The notes below the pieces were generated by a model, which saw only the letters and a list, made by a program, of their open reading frames with translations, was not told the origin of the DNA and searched no databases. From Syntrophaceae bacterium CG2_30_49_12 (GTDB lineage Bacteria > Desulfobacterota > Syntrophia > Syntrophales > CG2-30-49-12): a stretch of 7,394 nucleotides of DNA. The stretch is taken from assembly GCA_001873675.1 (NCBI GenBank), contig MNZP01000216.1, forward strand, positions 1 to 7,394, read 5' to 3'. The first letter of the stretch is position 1; each line of letters begins with the position of its first letter. Below, one piece after another: positions 1 to 5,801 of this stretch. The translations under genes were made by a program, and so were the position numbers.

Positions 1-226
1 TATCGATAAGTTATATAGTTACACGTCAATTTTAGAGCCAAAAACAGTAGGTTAATTTTTTGTGCGTAATTTGATATAACATCCTGTAATTATGGAGCTA
101 TCAGTTATTGTAGGCCCATTATGGGCCGTAAATTAACAGGCATAAATGGCTCCAAATGCTATGCATAATTTTCATTACTATCTGATTTTATTAATATCAG
201 TAACCCACACGAAATAGCGAGGAGCC
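1..226. mobile_element. AT-rich non-coding stretch ending in an IS-like terminus (possible ISL3-type remnant)
   Basis: No frame on either strand gives a recognisable protein here, and the stretch is clearly more AT-rich than the genes that follow. Its right edge (about 202-226) contains CCCACACGAAAT followed by GAGGAGCC. This is the style of terminus I associate with ISL3-family insertion sequences: a GGCTC-type outer tip with an inner GTGGG block on the opposite strand. Directly after position 226 the sequence becomes recognisable adaptor-protein coding sequence with no start codon, which is what an insertion boundary would produce. The A-rich octamer at 227-234 could be one copy of an 8-bp target duplication. 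The matching left end and any transposase lie outside the window or are lost. The family assignment is from memory and weak; the break in coding sequence is the firmer observation. Confidence 0.35.
113..127. repeat. Perfect 15-bp palindrome within a larger hairpin
   Basis: GGCCCATTATGGGCC has two 7-bp arms around a single central T. A second pair of arms, TGGAGC at 93-98 and GCTCCA at 149-154, flanks it, so the 93-154 stretch can fold into a two-tier stem with unequal internal loops. No run of T follows the inner palindrome, so it does not look like an intrinsic terminator. It is probably a structural part of the mobile-element-like DNA around it. Confidence 0.5.
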
Positions 227-375
227 AAAAAGATAAAATAGTTTTTCGCGAGGTTTCACTCGGAGTTCAGGATGAAAAAATGGTTTCCGTAATCAAAGGC
301 GTCAGCGAAGGAGACCTGGTGGTCATAGAACCAAAATTATTTAAGATTGGTCAAAAGGTAAAGCCAACCACATAG
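227..375 (+). pseudogene. 3' remnant of a HlyD-family periplasmic adaptor (membrane fusion protein) gene
   Basis: The frame read from about 229 to the TAG at 373-375 gives ~48 residues with the typical C-terminal pattern of membrane fusion proteins: FREVSLGVQD, then VIKGVSEGDLVVIEP, then GQKVKP. In intact proteins (usually 350-450 residues) this segment forms part of the membrane-proximal domain that contacts the inner-membrane transporter. Going upstream, the frame runs into the IS-like terminus at 226 and a stop at 166-168, and there is no credible start, so only about the last tenth of the gene survives. The permease starts 13 bp downstream, which fits an adaptor-permease-ATPase operon of the DevBCA/MacAB kind. 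The family call is good for such a short piece; the reason for the truncation is inferred. Confidence 0.7.
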
Positions 376-388
376 AAAGTATAAAACC

Positions 389-1588
389 ATGGATTTAGCC
401 ATTCGGGATATTGCTCATCATAAGGGAAAGTTCATTGCGACGGTTATTGGCGTGGGACTTTTGTTTGCCGTGGTTTTATCCATGAACGGCACCTATCGGG
501 GGTTTATTTTTGAAGGTCTTTCGGCAATTCAGGTTACCAGCCCTGATCTGTGGGTAGTAGAACGATACCGGGGCGGCCCTTTCAATGAACAATCAACCAT
601 TCCTGAATTTTTTCATTACAGCATTGAAGCCCTTGACGGTGTGGAGAAGGCAAGTCCTTTTATTTTTTATGGCGTTGAACGTATTATTCATGGTAATCGC
701 AAGCGGTTTACCATTATCGGGTATGATGTCTTCGGGGGCCTTGGCGGTCCTCAAAATATTACCGCCGGAAGACAGATAGAACAAGCTCATTACGAGATGG
801 TTGCCCATGAAAAACTCGGTTTCAGGCCTGGCGATAAAATACCGCTTGGTCTTCATAGCTATACAGTTGTCGGTTTATTTAAAAATGGGACAGCTTCAGA
901 CGGAGAGCCTCTGGTATATTTGTCGCTGCCCGATGCCCAGGAAATACTCTACCTGCGGGATAATGAGGAGGTCCGAAACCAGCGTGAGCGTTTGCAACAG
1001 ACATTGACAGGTCCCGGTCTGCTGACGCCCGCGCAGGCCAAAAAATATATTTCCTTATTGGCGACCAATACTCACACGGTGAATGCCCAGCTTGTAAAGC
1101 TTACGCCCGGAGCCGATCCTGCGGCAGTCGCCCGGCAGATTGAAAACAGCCTGTATTTTTCCGTGTATTCAAACGACCAGCAAATTAATCTGATGATGCA
1201 GGGACGCCTGGCAAAACCAAGAAAACAGCTACTTTTGTTCAGAATTATTCTCATTATAGTGTCGGTAATAATAATTTCGCTGGTCATTTATACGTTTACC
1301 ATTGAAAAAATACGCAGCATTGCAGTCATGAAGCTTATCGGCGCCCCTAATCTGGTCATTATCCGGCTGGTGCTTGAACAGGCCCTTTTGCTGACGACAT
1401 GCAGTTATATCTTTGGCCTGGTTGTCATTCACAACACCTATCAGTATTTTCCCCGGCTGTTACAATTAACTTCGTTTGATGACACGGTGACATTTCTCAT
1501 CGCGCTGGCTGGTGCGATTATTGCCAGTTCACTCGGCATCTGGCAGGCGTTAAAAACCCAACCCGCGCTTGCCCTTGGAGGGCACTGA
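389..1588 (+). CDS. ABC transporter permease, FtsX/MacB/DevC type
   Basis: This 399-residue inner-membrane protein has the four-helix layout of the FtsX/MacB superfamily: TM1 at about 14-33, a large periplasmic domain (about 35-278), TM2 at 280-302, TM3 at about 323-347 and TM4 at 366-386. The segment EKIRSIAVMKLIGAP (306-320), just after TM2, matches the cytoplasmic coupling region that contacts the ATPase, and the C-terminus ends in the family's usual basic, Pro-containing tail (QALKTQPALAL). The length is close to DevC-like permeases and shorter than MacB, which carries a fused ATPase. These proteins do not form a channel themselves. They transmit ATP-driven motion to a periplasmic adaptor and TolC-type duct. 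The start is ATG 13 bp after the adaptor remnant, with only a weak upstream GAAAG, which suggests translation was coupled to the adaptor gene. The substrate cannot be read from the sequence. Confidence 0.88.
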   Translation: MDLAIRDIAHHKGKFIATVIGVGLLFAVVLSMNGTYRGFIFEGLSAIQVTSPDLWVVERYRGGPFNEQSTIPEFFHYSIEALDGVEKASPFIFYGVERIIHGNRKRFTIIGYDVFGGLGGPQNITAGRQIEQAHYEMVAHEKLGFRPGDKIPLGLHSYTVVGLFKNGTASDGEPLVYLSLPDAQEILYLRDNEEVRNQRERLQQTLTGPGLLTPAQAKKYISLLATNTHTVNAQLVKLTPGADPAAVARQIENSLYFSVYSNDQQINLMMQGRLAKPRKQLLLFRIILIIVSVIIISLVIYTFTIEKIRSIAVMKLIGAPNLVIIRLVLEQALLLTTCSYIFGLVVIHNTYQYFPRLLQLTSFDDTVTFLIALAGAIIASSLGIWQALKTQPALALGGH

Positions 1589-2304
1589 TGGGAATTTTAG
1601 AGATAGAGGGCCTTAGTAAAACGTTCGGGACAGGAGAACTTGCGGTTCATGCACTTCAGGACATTAGTCTTTGCATCTCTGCCGGAGATCTGGCAGCGCT
1701 GCTTGGGCCGAGTGGCTCCGGAAAAACCACTCTGTTGTTATGTATAAGCCTTATACTTGAACCGACAGCAGGAACCATTATCTTTGATGACGAAACGATT
1801 TACAGCAATGGTTGGACTGATATCGATCTTCGTCGCCTGCGAAGGGAAAAAATCGGATTTGTCTTTCAAACTCCTAATTTAATTCCATTTTTAACGGTTC
1901 GGGAAAATATTCTTTTTCCCCTGGAGCTGGTCGGTGTTAACAGACATAAAGCAGAAGCACGGGCAATGGAACTTCTTGAATATATGGAAGTAGCGCACCG
2001 GAGCAATTATCTGCCTGCTTTTCTGTCCGGTGGGGAACAGCAGCGTGTTTCTGTGGCACGGGCGCTTGCCAACAAGCCAAAATTGATTCTAGCCGATGAG
2101 CCGACAGCAGCGCTGGACACGGTTCGTGGGAAGAAGGTTATGGAACTTTTAAAAAAAATAGCCCGGGAACATCAGACGGCGGTGATTACCGTGACCCACG
2201 ATGTCAGGATGATTGAAGGGTTTGACCATGTATATCATCTTAAGGATGGACAGCTTAACTCGTCATCAGATATACTATTTAATTATGACCCTTCAAGACA
2301 ATAA
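1588..2304 (+). CDS. ABC transporter ATP-binding protein (LolD/MacB/DevA-like)
   Basis: This 238-residue cytoplasmic ATPase powers the permease encoded just upstream. All catalytic motifs are present: Walker A GPSGSGKT at 40-47, Q-loop VFQTPNLIP at 92-100 (Q94), signature LSGGEQQ at 146-152, Walker B LILADEP at 166-172 with catalytic E171, D-loop AALD at 174-177, and the switch histidine H204 in VTHD. The ATP site therefore looks functional. Length and motif wording match the LolD/MacB/DevA group that pairs with FtsX-like permeases. The start ATG overlaps the permease stop in TGATG, and a good Shine-Dalgarno (GGAGGG, 1577-1582) lies 5 bases before it, so the two proteins are probably made in fixed ratio. 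The last codons overlap the start of the cation-efflux gene. Confidence 0.93.
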   Translation: MGILEIEGLSKTFGTGELAVHALQDISLCISAGDLAALLGPSGSGKTTLLLCISLILEPTAGTIIFDDETIYSNGWTDIDLRRLRREKIGFVFQTPNLIPFLTVRENILFPLELVGVNRHKAEARAMELLEYMEVAHRSNYLPAFLSGGEQQRVSVARALANKPKLILADEPTAALDTVRGKKVMELLKKIAREHQTAVITVTHDVRMIEGFDHVYHLKDGQLNSSSDILFNYDPSRQ

Positions 2305-3241
2305 TATCGAGGCATCCTGGGGCAAACGCCTGCTGGTAACTATGGTGATGAACCTGATTATTCCGGCGGTTCAGATCTTCATAGGCGTTATGGCGGGAAG
2401 TATCGCCCTGATAAGCGATGCCCTTCACAATTTGGGGGATTTTATATCGCTACTGATAAGCTATGTGGCGCTTCGCATCGGCCAGCGCGGGCCAACGCTT
2501 AAACATACCTTCGGCTACAAGCGTTTCGAAGTATTCGCCGCGGTATTCAGTGTGGCATTACTGTACGGCATTGGCTTCTATATTGCCGTTGAAGGCTGGA
2601 AGAGGCTCCAGAACCCCCAGGCCATACAGGGACAAGTCGTGATGTGGGGCGCCCTTGTCGGTTTTCTGGCAAATGCGATCTCTACCTTGATGCTGCGACC
2701 GGGGGCCAAAACTAACCTCAATATCCGTGGCGCCTTTCTCCATATGCTAAGCGATGCCCTGACTTCCCTCGGTGTGTTCCTGTTAGGTATTGTATGGATA
2801 TACCGGCCGTGGTACTGGCTCGACCCGATTGTTTCGTGGATCATCGTGGCGATGATCCTGTTCGGCGGCTGGGGCATCCTGAAAAAGGCTTTTTTTATTC
2901 TCATGAATGCCACACCGGAGGGGATAGATGTTGAGGCCATCCGGAGAGATATCGAGGCCCTTGACGGCATCAAGGAAATCCATCACCTCCATGTCTGGAA
3001 CATGTCATCTGAAAGGGTGGCGCTGGCCGCCCATATCATCGTTCCCGATCAAACGTTGAGCAAAGTTGACGAACTTGCCGCTAAGGTGCGTGAACTGTTG
3101 TTCTGTCGCTTCAAGATTGATCACCCTGTCCTGCAGTTTGAGACAAGGCCGTACGAGGAAGCAAGTCTCCTCTGCTGCCCGGTAACGGGTAACCGCTATG
3201 AACCGTCATCAGCCGCCGCGGATCAGGAAAAAACATTGTGA
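2285..3241 (+). CDS. Cation diffusion facilitator (CDF) family metal efflux transporter
   Basis: This 318-residue inner-membrane protein of the CzcD/ZitB/ZnT-like CDF family exports divalent metal, most likely Zn2+, in exchange for protons. Six hydrophobic segments occupy residues ~15-205. The two metal-site motifs are intact: H48xxxD52 in TM2 (with D45 one turn before) and H153xxxD157 in TM5; His/Asp pairs in both helices are typical of Zn2+-preferring members. The cytoplasmic ferredoxin-like domain follows (about 210-290) with the conserved HHLHVWNMSS stretch at 233-242 and H250. A short tail contains a Cys-Cys pair (297-298). The long His-rich loop of some CzcD proteins is absent. I chose ATG 2285 because homologues begin shortly before TM1. 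The frame stays open to a TTG at 2213, but that start lies inside the ATPase gene and adds a non-family extension. No Shine-Dalgarno is visible, so translation is probably coupled to the ATPase gene, which it overlaps by 20 bp. Confidence 0.9.
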   Translation: MTLQDNNIEASWGKRLLVTMVMNLIIPAVQIFIGVMAGSIALISDALHNLGDFISLLISYVALRIGQRGPTLKHTFGYKRFEVFAAVFSVALLYGIGFYIAVEGWKRLQNPQAIQGQVVMWGALVGFLANAISTLMLRPGAKTNLNIRGAFLHMLSDALTSLGVFLLGIVWIYRPWYWLDPIVSWIIVAMILFGGWGILKKAFFILMNATPEGIDVEAIRRDIEALDGIKEIHHLHVWNMSSERVALAAHIIVPDQTLSKVDELAAKVRELLFCRFKIDHPVLQFETRPYEEASLLCCPVTGNRYEPSSAAADQEKTL

Positions 3242-3262
3242 GAAAATGCTTATGGGCGGTTG

Positions 3263-3901
3263 TTAGTGTGTGACATGGCGTCCCGTCTTCAACTGCACGG
3301 CGCCTTCGTTTGTAAGTTTCTTTTCAAATGTCACTTCGCTCTTGATGACCAGATGATCATTTTCCACATTTATTAAGATGTTGCTGAATTTTGCATAGAC
3401 CTCGTAACCATTCATCTTAACGGGAAGGCCCTTGAAGAGAGGGAACCTGATCGGTTTGAGCATGGTCTGGAAAGATACCTTGAGAGAGGGCAAGAGGGAT
3501 AAAAAGCTCTCCCGTGGGGAGACTATGAGACTCTCCTGATCCTGTGAGACGGCAAGATCAAGATCGCCGGAGATATGGCCCTGAACGGAATTTTTTATCT
3601 CGGCGATGCTTGAGACCTCATAATCCATGTTCAACTTTAAGAAGGGTTTTTTCGTCCCCGCAGTTTGTGAAAGAAGAACCAGCCGGGGATTGGTCAGCTT
3701 CACGTTGATCGGTATCTTTGTATCGCCAAGTATCTTAGCGTTTGTAGTAAAGGTAACCGGGAAAGTATTTTCTATGAAGGATTGCAGCGTACTGGAACTG
3801 ATCCTTGTTTCCACAGTTCCTGGAAAGGAAGGAACCGGTAAGATAAATTCCATCAACACGATAAAAAAAACGGCCAGGATAAGATAGTTTTTCTTATTCA
3901 T
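3263..3901 (-). CDS. Exported protein of unknown function
   Basis: I do not recognise this 212-residue protein. It begins with two lysines and a hydrophobic stretch (about 6-27, ending near PVPSFPG) that looks like a signal peptide or N-terminal anchor. There is no lipobox cysteine, so a periplasmic or membrane-tethered location is likely. The rest is rich in alternating hydrophobic/polar beta-type segments, such as TKIPINVKLTNPRLVLL, GHISGDLDLAV, NILINVENDHLVIKSEV, with a central more helical part (about 133-150). This layout recalls small lipid-binding-like periplasmic proteins such as the YceB/DUF1439 group, but that is only an impression of architecture. It lies 84 bp after mutM on the same strand and may be co-transcribed. 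An AAGGAG occurs 15 bases before the ATG, rather far, with a GAAAGAG closer in. Its stop faces the CDF gene stop 21 bp away. Confidence 0.7.
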   Translation of the reverse strand: MNKKNYLILAVFFIVLMEFILPVPSFPGTVETRISSSTLQSFIENTFPVTFTTNAKILGDTKIPINVKLTNPRLVLLSQTAGTKKPFLKLNMDYEVSSIAEIKNSVQGHISGDLDLAVSQDQESLIVSPRESFLSLLPSLKVSFQTMLKPIRFPLFKGLPVKMNGYEVYAKFSNILINVENDHLVIKSEVTFEKKLTNEGAVQLKTGRHVTH

Positions 3902-3985
3902 GGTGTACTCTTTCTTCTCCTTTGTCTGAATTCACCCGCCATCTCGACCGGCTAAGGGTTTCTCATTTTCACTGTTTACCCGTTG

Positions 3986-4807
3986 TTAGTCGGCTTTTTG
4001 GCAGGTGGGGCAAAAATATGTTCCCCTCCCACTCAGGTGCATATATTGAATGGCAGCCTGGCAGCGAGGACAGGGACGTCCCTGGCGGGCATAAACTTTC
4101 AGGTAACGTTGGTATTCCCCTTTACGGCCAAACAGATCACGCCAATCGGATACTGTTGTACCCCGGCAGACAATCGCCCTGTTGAGGATGGAGGTTGTTG
4201 CCTCCTCTATTTTTTGCCATTTTGCCGGTGAAAGTAAATCCGTCTTCTGCCATGGATTCACAAAGGCTTCATGGAGAATCTCAGAGGCGTAAATATTTCC
4301 TATCCCGGCAATGAAACGTTGGTCCATCAGGAAGGATTTCACAGGGATCTTTCTCCTCCGGGCCATCTCCCAGAGTCGAGAGGCATAGAAATCTTTGAGC
4401 GGTTCAACTACCATGCCGGTGGGACAGGCTTCCAGCCTGTCATCGAAGTCAGAGAATCCGGTCTTTTGGACAGAGAGGGTGGCAAATCTCCGTGGATCTA
4501 TACAATCAAGCCTGCCATGGGGAAAGGAAATAGTAAAGCGGGTATGGGGAAAGGAGAAATTATTATCACCTTGCCACAGGAGCCGGCCTGTCAGGCGGAG
4601 ATGGAGCAGGATTGTTATGCCGTCACCGTCATCAAGTTTCATCTCCAGTGCCTTACCTTGGCGGCCTACGGAGAGAACTCTTCTTCCCTCCAGCCCTTCC
4701 CCCGCGGTCAGCTTCGAATCAATGATCTCGAAGCTGCGGATTTCCTTGTCCAGGATGACCTGTTTAAGTTGACGGCAGAGGGTTTCTACCTCGGGAAGTT
4801 CGGGCAT
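3986..4807 (-). CDS. mutM: Formamidopyrimidine-DNA glycosylase (Fpg/MutM)
   Basis: Base-excision repair enzyme that removes 8-oxoguanine and formamidopyrimidines from DNA and nicks the abasic site. The 273-residue protein has the N-terminal PELPEVET with catalytic Pro2 and Glu3, a lysine at K52 (GRQGK), DPRRF at 104-108, the helix-two-turn-helix core FIAGIGNIYASE at 165-176 with N171, and a C-terminal zinc finger (C246, C249, C266, C269) with the finger arginine R261. Catalysis needs Pro2 at the processed N-terminus, so the start must be ATG 4807. A strong AAGGAG lies 9 bases upstream, and longer in-frame starts such as TTG 4831 can be excluded as the active form. Two oddities: Leu72 stands where E. 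coli Fpg has void-filling Met73 (LHLRLTG against HLGMSG), and the linker segment RLEACPTGMVV is encoded by a palindromic repeat that appears inserted in frame. Both domains are otherwise complete, so the enzyme is probably active. Confidence 0.95.
   Translation of the reverse strand: MPELPEVETLCRQLKQVILDKEIRSFEIIDSKLTAGEGLEGRRVLSVGRQGKALEMKLDDGDGITILLHLRLTGRLLWQGDNNFSFPHTRFTISFPHGRLDCIDPRRFATLSVQKTGFSDFDDRLEACPTGMVVEPLKDFYASRLWEMARRRKIPVKSFLMDQRFIAGIGNIYASEILHEAFVNPWQKTDLLSPAKWQKIEEATTSILNRAIVCRGTTVSDWRDLFGRKGEYQRYLKVYARQGRPCPRCQAAIQYMHLSGRGTYFCPTCQKAD
4423..4441. repeat. REP-like perfect palindrome inside mutM
   Basis: GACAGGCTTCCAGCCTGTC has two perfect 8-bp arms and a 3-base loop, preceded by GGTGG on the plus strand. 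Read on the coding (minus) strand it gives DRLEACP within Fpg, in the linker between the N-terminal beta domain and the H2TH domain. Ordinary Fpg proteins usually have a short segment there of the type LGPEPL. Palindromes of this core (ACAGGCT-loop-AGCCTGT next to GGTGG) are ones I remember as dispersed repeats in several bacterial genomes, appearing in proteins as short LEACP- or GFQPV-like tracts. The palindrome is certain; its identity as a dispersed repeat is recall and inference. Confidence 0.6.
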
Positions 4808-4816
4808 CGGGAAAAA

Positions 4817-4822
4817 CTCCTT
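4817..4822 (-). promoter_or_regulatory. Shine-Dalgarno site that decides the mutM start
   Basis: AAGGAG on the minus strand sits 9 bases before ATG 4807, the start that gives the catalytic Pro2. A second, stronger AGGAGG lies further upstream (4841-4846), 9 bases before TTG 4831 in the mutM frame and 4 bases before GTG 4836 in another frame. The inner site is the one that fits the biochemistry of Fpg. Confidence 0.75.
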
Positions 4823-4954
4823 AACAGGCAAAACACCTTTCCTCCTGGTAATGAACGGTAACCCAATAGGGATTTGACTGTCTCTCGGCCTCTTGAACAG
4901 TATAATAAATCAATTTAGGTATTTGGGAGTATCTTGTGCTTGTGGTTAATGCTT

Positions 4955-5728
4955 CTAACGCAGAGAACCGATAGAATCAAGACTTTTTCTGGCGGCAATG
5001 CCCAGTTTCGATTCCGGGGTTATTTTGATGACGGCTTGGAACTCCGCTTTTGCCTTTTCCCGTTCATTCAGTTTAATATAACACTGCCCCAGCCAGTAAT
5101 GGGATTCGACAAGGAAGGGGGCCTCTTTGAGTGATGTTTTTAAATATTGTACGGCCTTTTCCAGGTTACCCTGGGCAAAGTAAGTAATTCCCATATAATG
5201 ATCTATCAAGGGAGGGGGAACGGTATTCGGTTTCTTATTTTTCGCATCCTGATATGTGCTCAGGGCCTTTTCATAATCACCTTTCCCATGATAGGCCCTC
5301 CCCATGTTGAAGAGCGCCTTGTCAGGAGTCTCATAGAGAATATTGGAAAGGGCGTTTTTAAATGATTCTAAAGCATTATCCCAGAATCCCATTTCTAAAT
5401 AAACCGTCCCTAAAAAATTATGGGCCTCCGAATAATCAGGCTTTAAGGCAATCGCCTTTTTAAATTCACCGATTGCTCTATCATTGAGTTCCTTACCGTA
5501 GTACGAGATGCCAATGTAATGGTGAATTTTAGGATCCCGAGAATTGAGTTTTTCCGCCTCTAAAAGTTCTTTTAACGCTTCGTTGTAACGTTCCGCCCCT
5601 AAGTAGGCAATCCCCACATTTAGGTAGGCATCAGCTCGTTCCTGTTTCCGCGGACTGGTCGCACAGCCCATCATGGCGATGAGAAATACAATGATAACTG
5701 TATATATTACTTTATATGGTTGATTCAT
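4955..5728 (-). CDS. pilW: TPR lipoprotein, type IV pilus assembly/stability protein PilF/PilW-like
   Basis: Likely outer-membrane lipoprotein (pilotin) that helps the PilQ secretin assemble in the outer membrane. The 257-residue product has a signal peptide with hydrophobic residues 7-20 and lipobox AMMGC, so Cys22 would be lipidated; no Asp follows it, which favours outer-membrane sorting. About six tetratricopeptide repeats follow, at ~32-65, 66-99, 100-133, 136-168, 173-204 and 207-240, with the typical G-Y/A-P positions (YNEALKELLEAEKLN, DRAIGEFKKAIALKPD). Six TPRs in about 250 residues is the PilF/PilW architecture. It lies 73 bp downstream of the secretin gene on the same strand, which strongly supports a pilus role. 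I prefer ATG 5728; a GTG at 5737 would add three residues, and neither has a clear Shine-Dalgarno. A generic TPR lipoprotein such as an NlpI-like protein is the main alternative. Confidence 0.85.
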   Translation of the reverse strand: MNQPYKVIYTVIIVFLIAMMGCATSPRKQERADAYLNVGIAYLGAERYNEALKELLEAEKLNSRDPKIHHYIGISYYGKELNDRAIGEFKKAIALKPDYSEAHNFLGTVYLEMGFWDNALESFKNALSNILYETPDKALFNMGRAYHGKGDYEKALSTYQDAKNKKPNTVPPPLIDHYMGITYFAQGNLEKAVQYLKTSLKEAPFLVESHYWLGQCYIKLNEREKAKAEFQAVIKITPESKLGIAARKSLDSIGSLR

Positions 5729-5801
5729 TTTAATCACAAAGTTCTTGATGATAGTTTCAGAGTAATTCGCAAGGGGAGAATAGCGATTTTTTTGAATGGT
5801 T

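Noticed and set aside
52..80. Possible promoter with TATAAC at 75-80
   Set aside because: The matching -35 position (TTAATT) is poor, and the DNA is so AT-rich that such matches are expected by chance.
182..200. CTGAT...ATCAG inverted repeat
   Set aside because: Only 5-bp AT-rich arms with a 9-base loop; not distinguishable from background in this segment.
2213..2284. Longer CDF start at TTG 2213 or ATG 2246
   Set aside because: These starts lie deep within the ATPase gene, add residues not expected in the family, and the AAGG before 2246 has no usable spacing.
4517..4555. Exact 12-bp direct repeat ATGGGGAAAGGA at 4517-4528 and 4544-4555 inside mutM
   Set aside because: It encodes two SFPH segments in adjacent beta strands of a normally conserved part of Fpg; with a spacing of 27 bp (9 codons) and no extra residues evident, it looks like chance or an old tiny duplication.
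4586..4596. GCCTGTCAGGC palindrome in mutM
   Set aside because: It encodes the conserved LTGRL strand of Fpg, so family constraint explains it and there is no sign of insertion, unlike the 4423-4441 palindrome.
4271..4861. Plus-strand open frames of 125-196 codons across mutM
   Set aside because: They are antisense shadows of mutM; the minus-strand protein carries all Fpg motifs, while the plus-strand translations show no family pattern and no ribosome binding site that I could support.
4848..4954. Possible minus-strand promoter (TATACT) or terminator in the gap between the TPR gene and mutM
   Set aside because: No reasonable -35 element lies 16-18 bases upstream of TATACT, and the GGTAAT/GGTAAC copies are direct rather than inverted, so no terminator hairpin forms.
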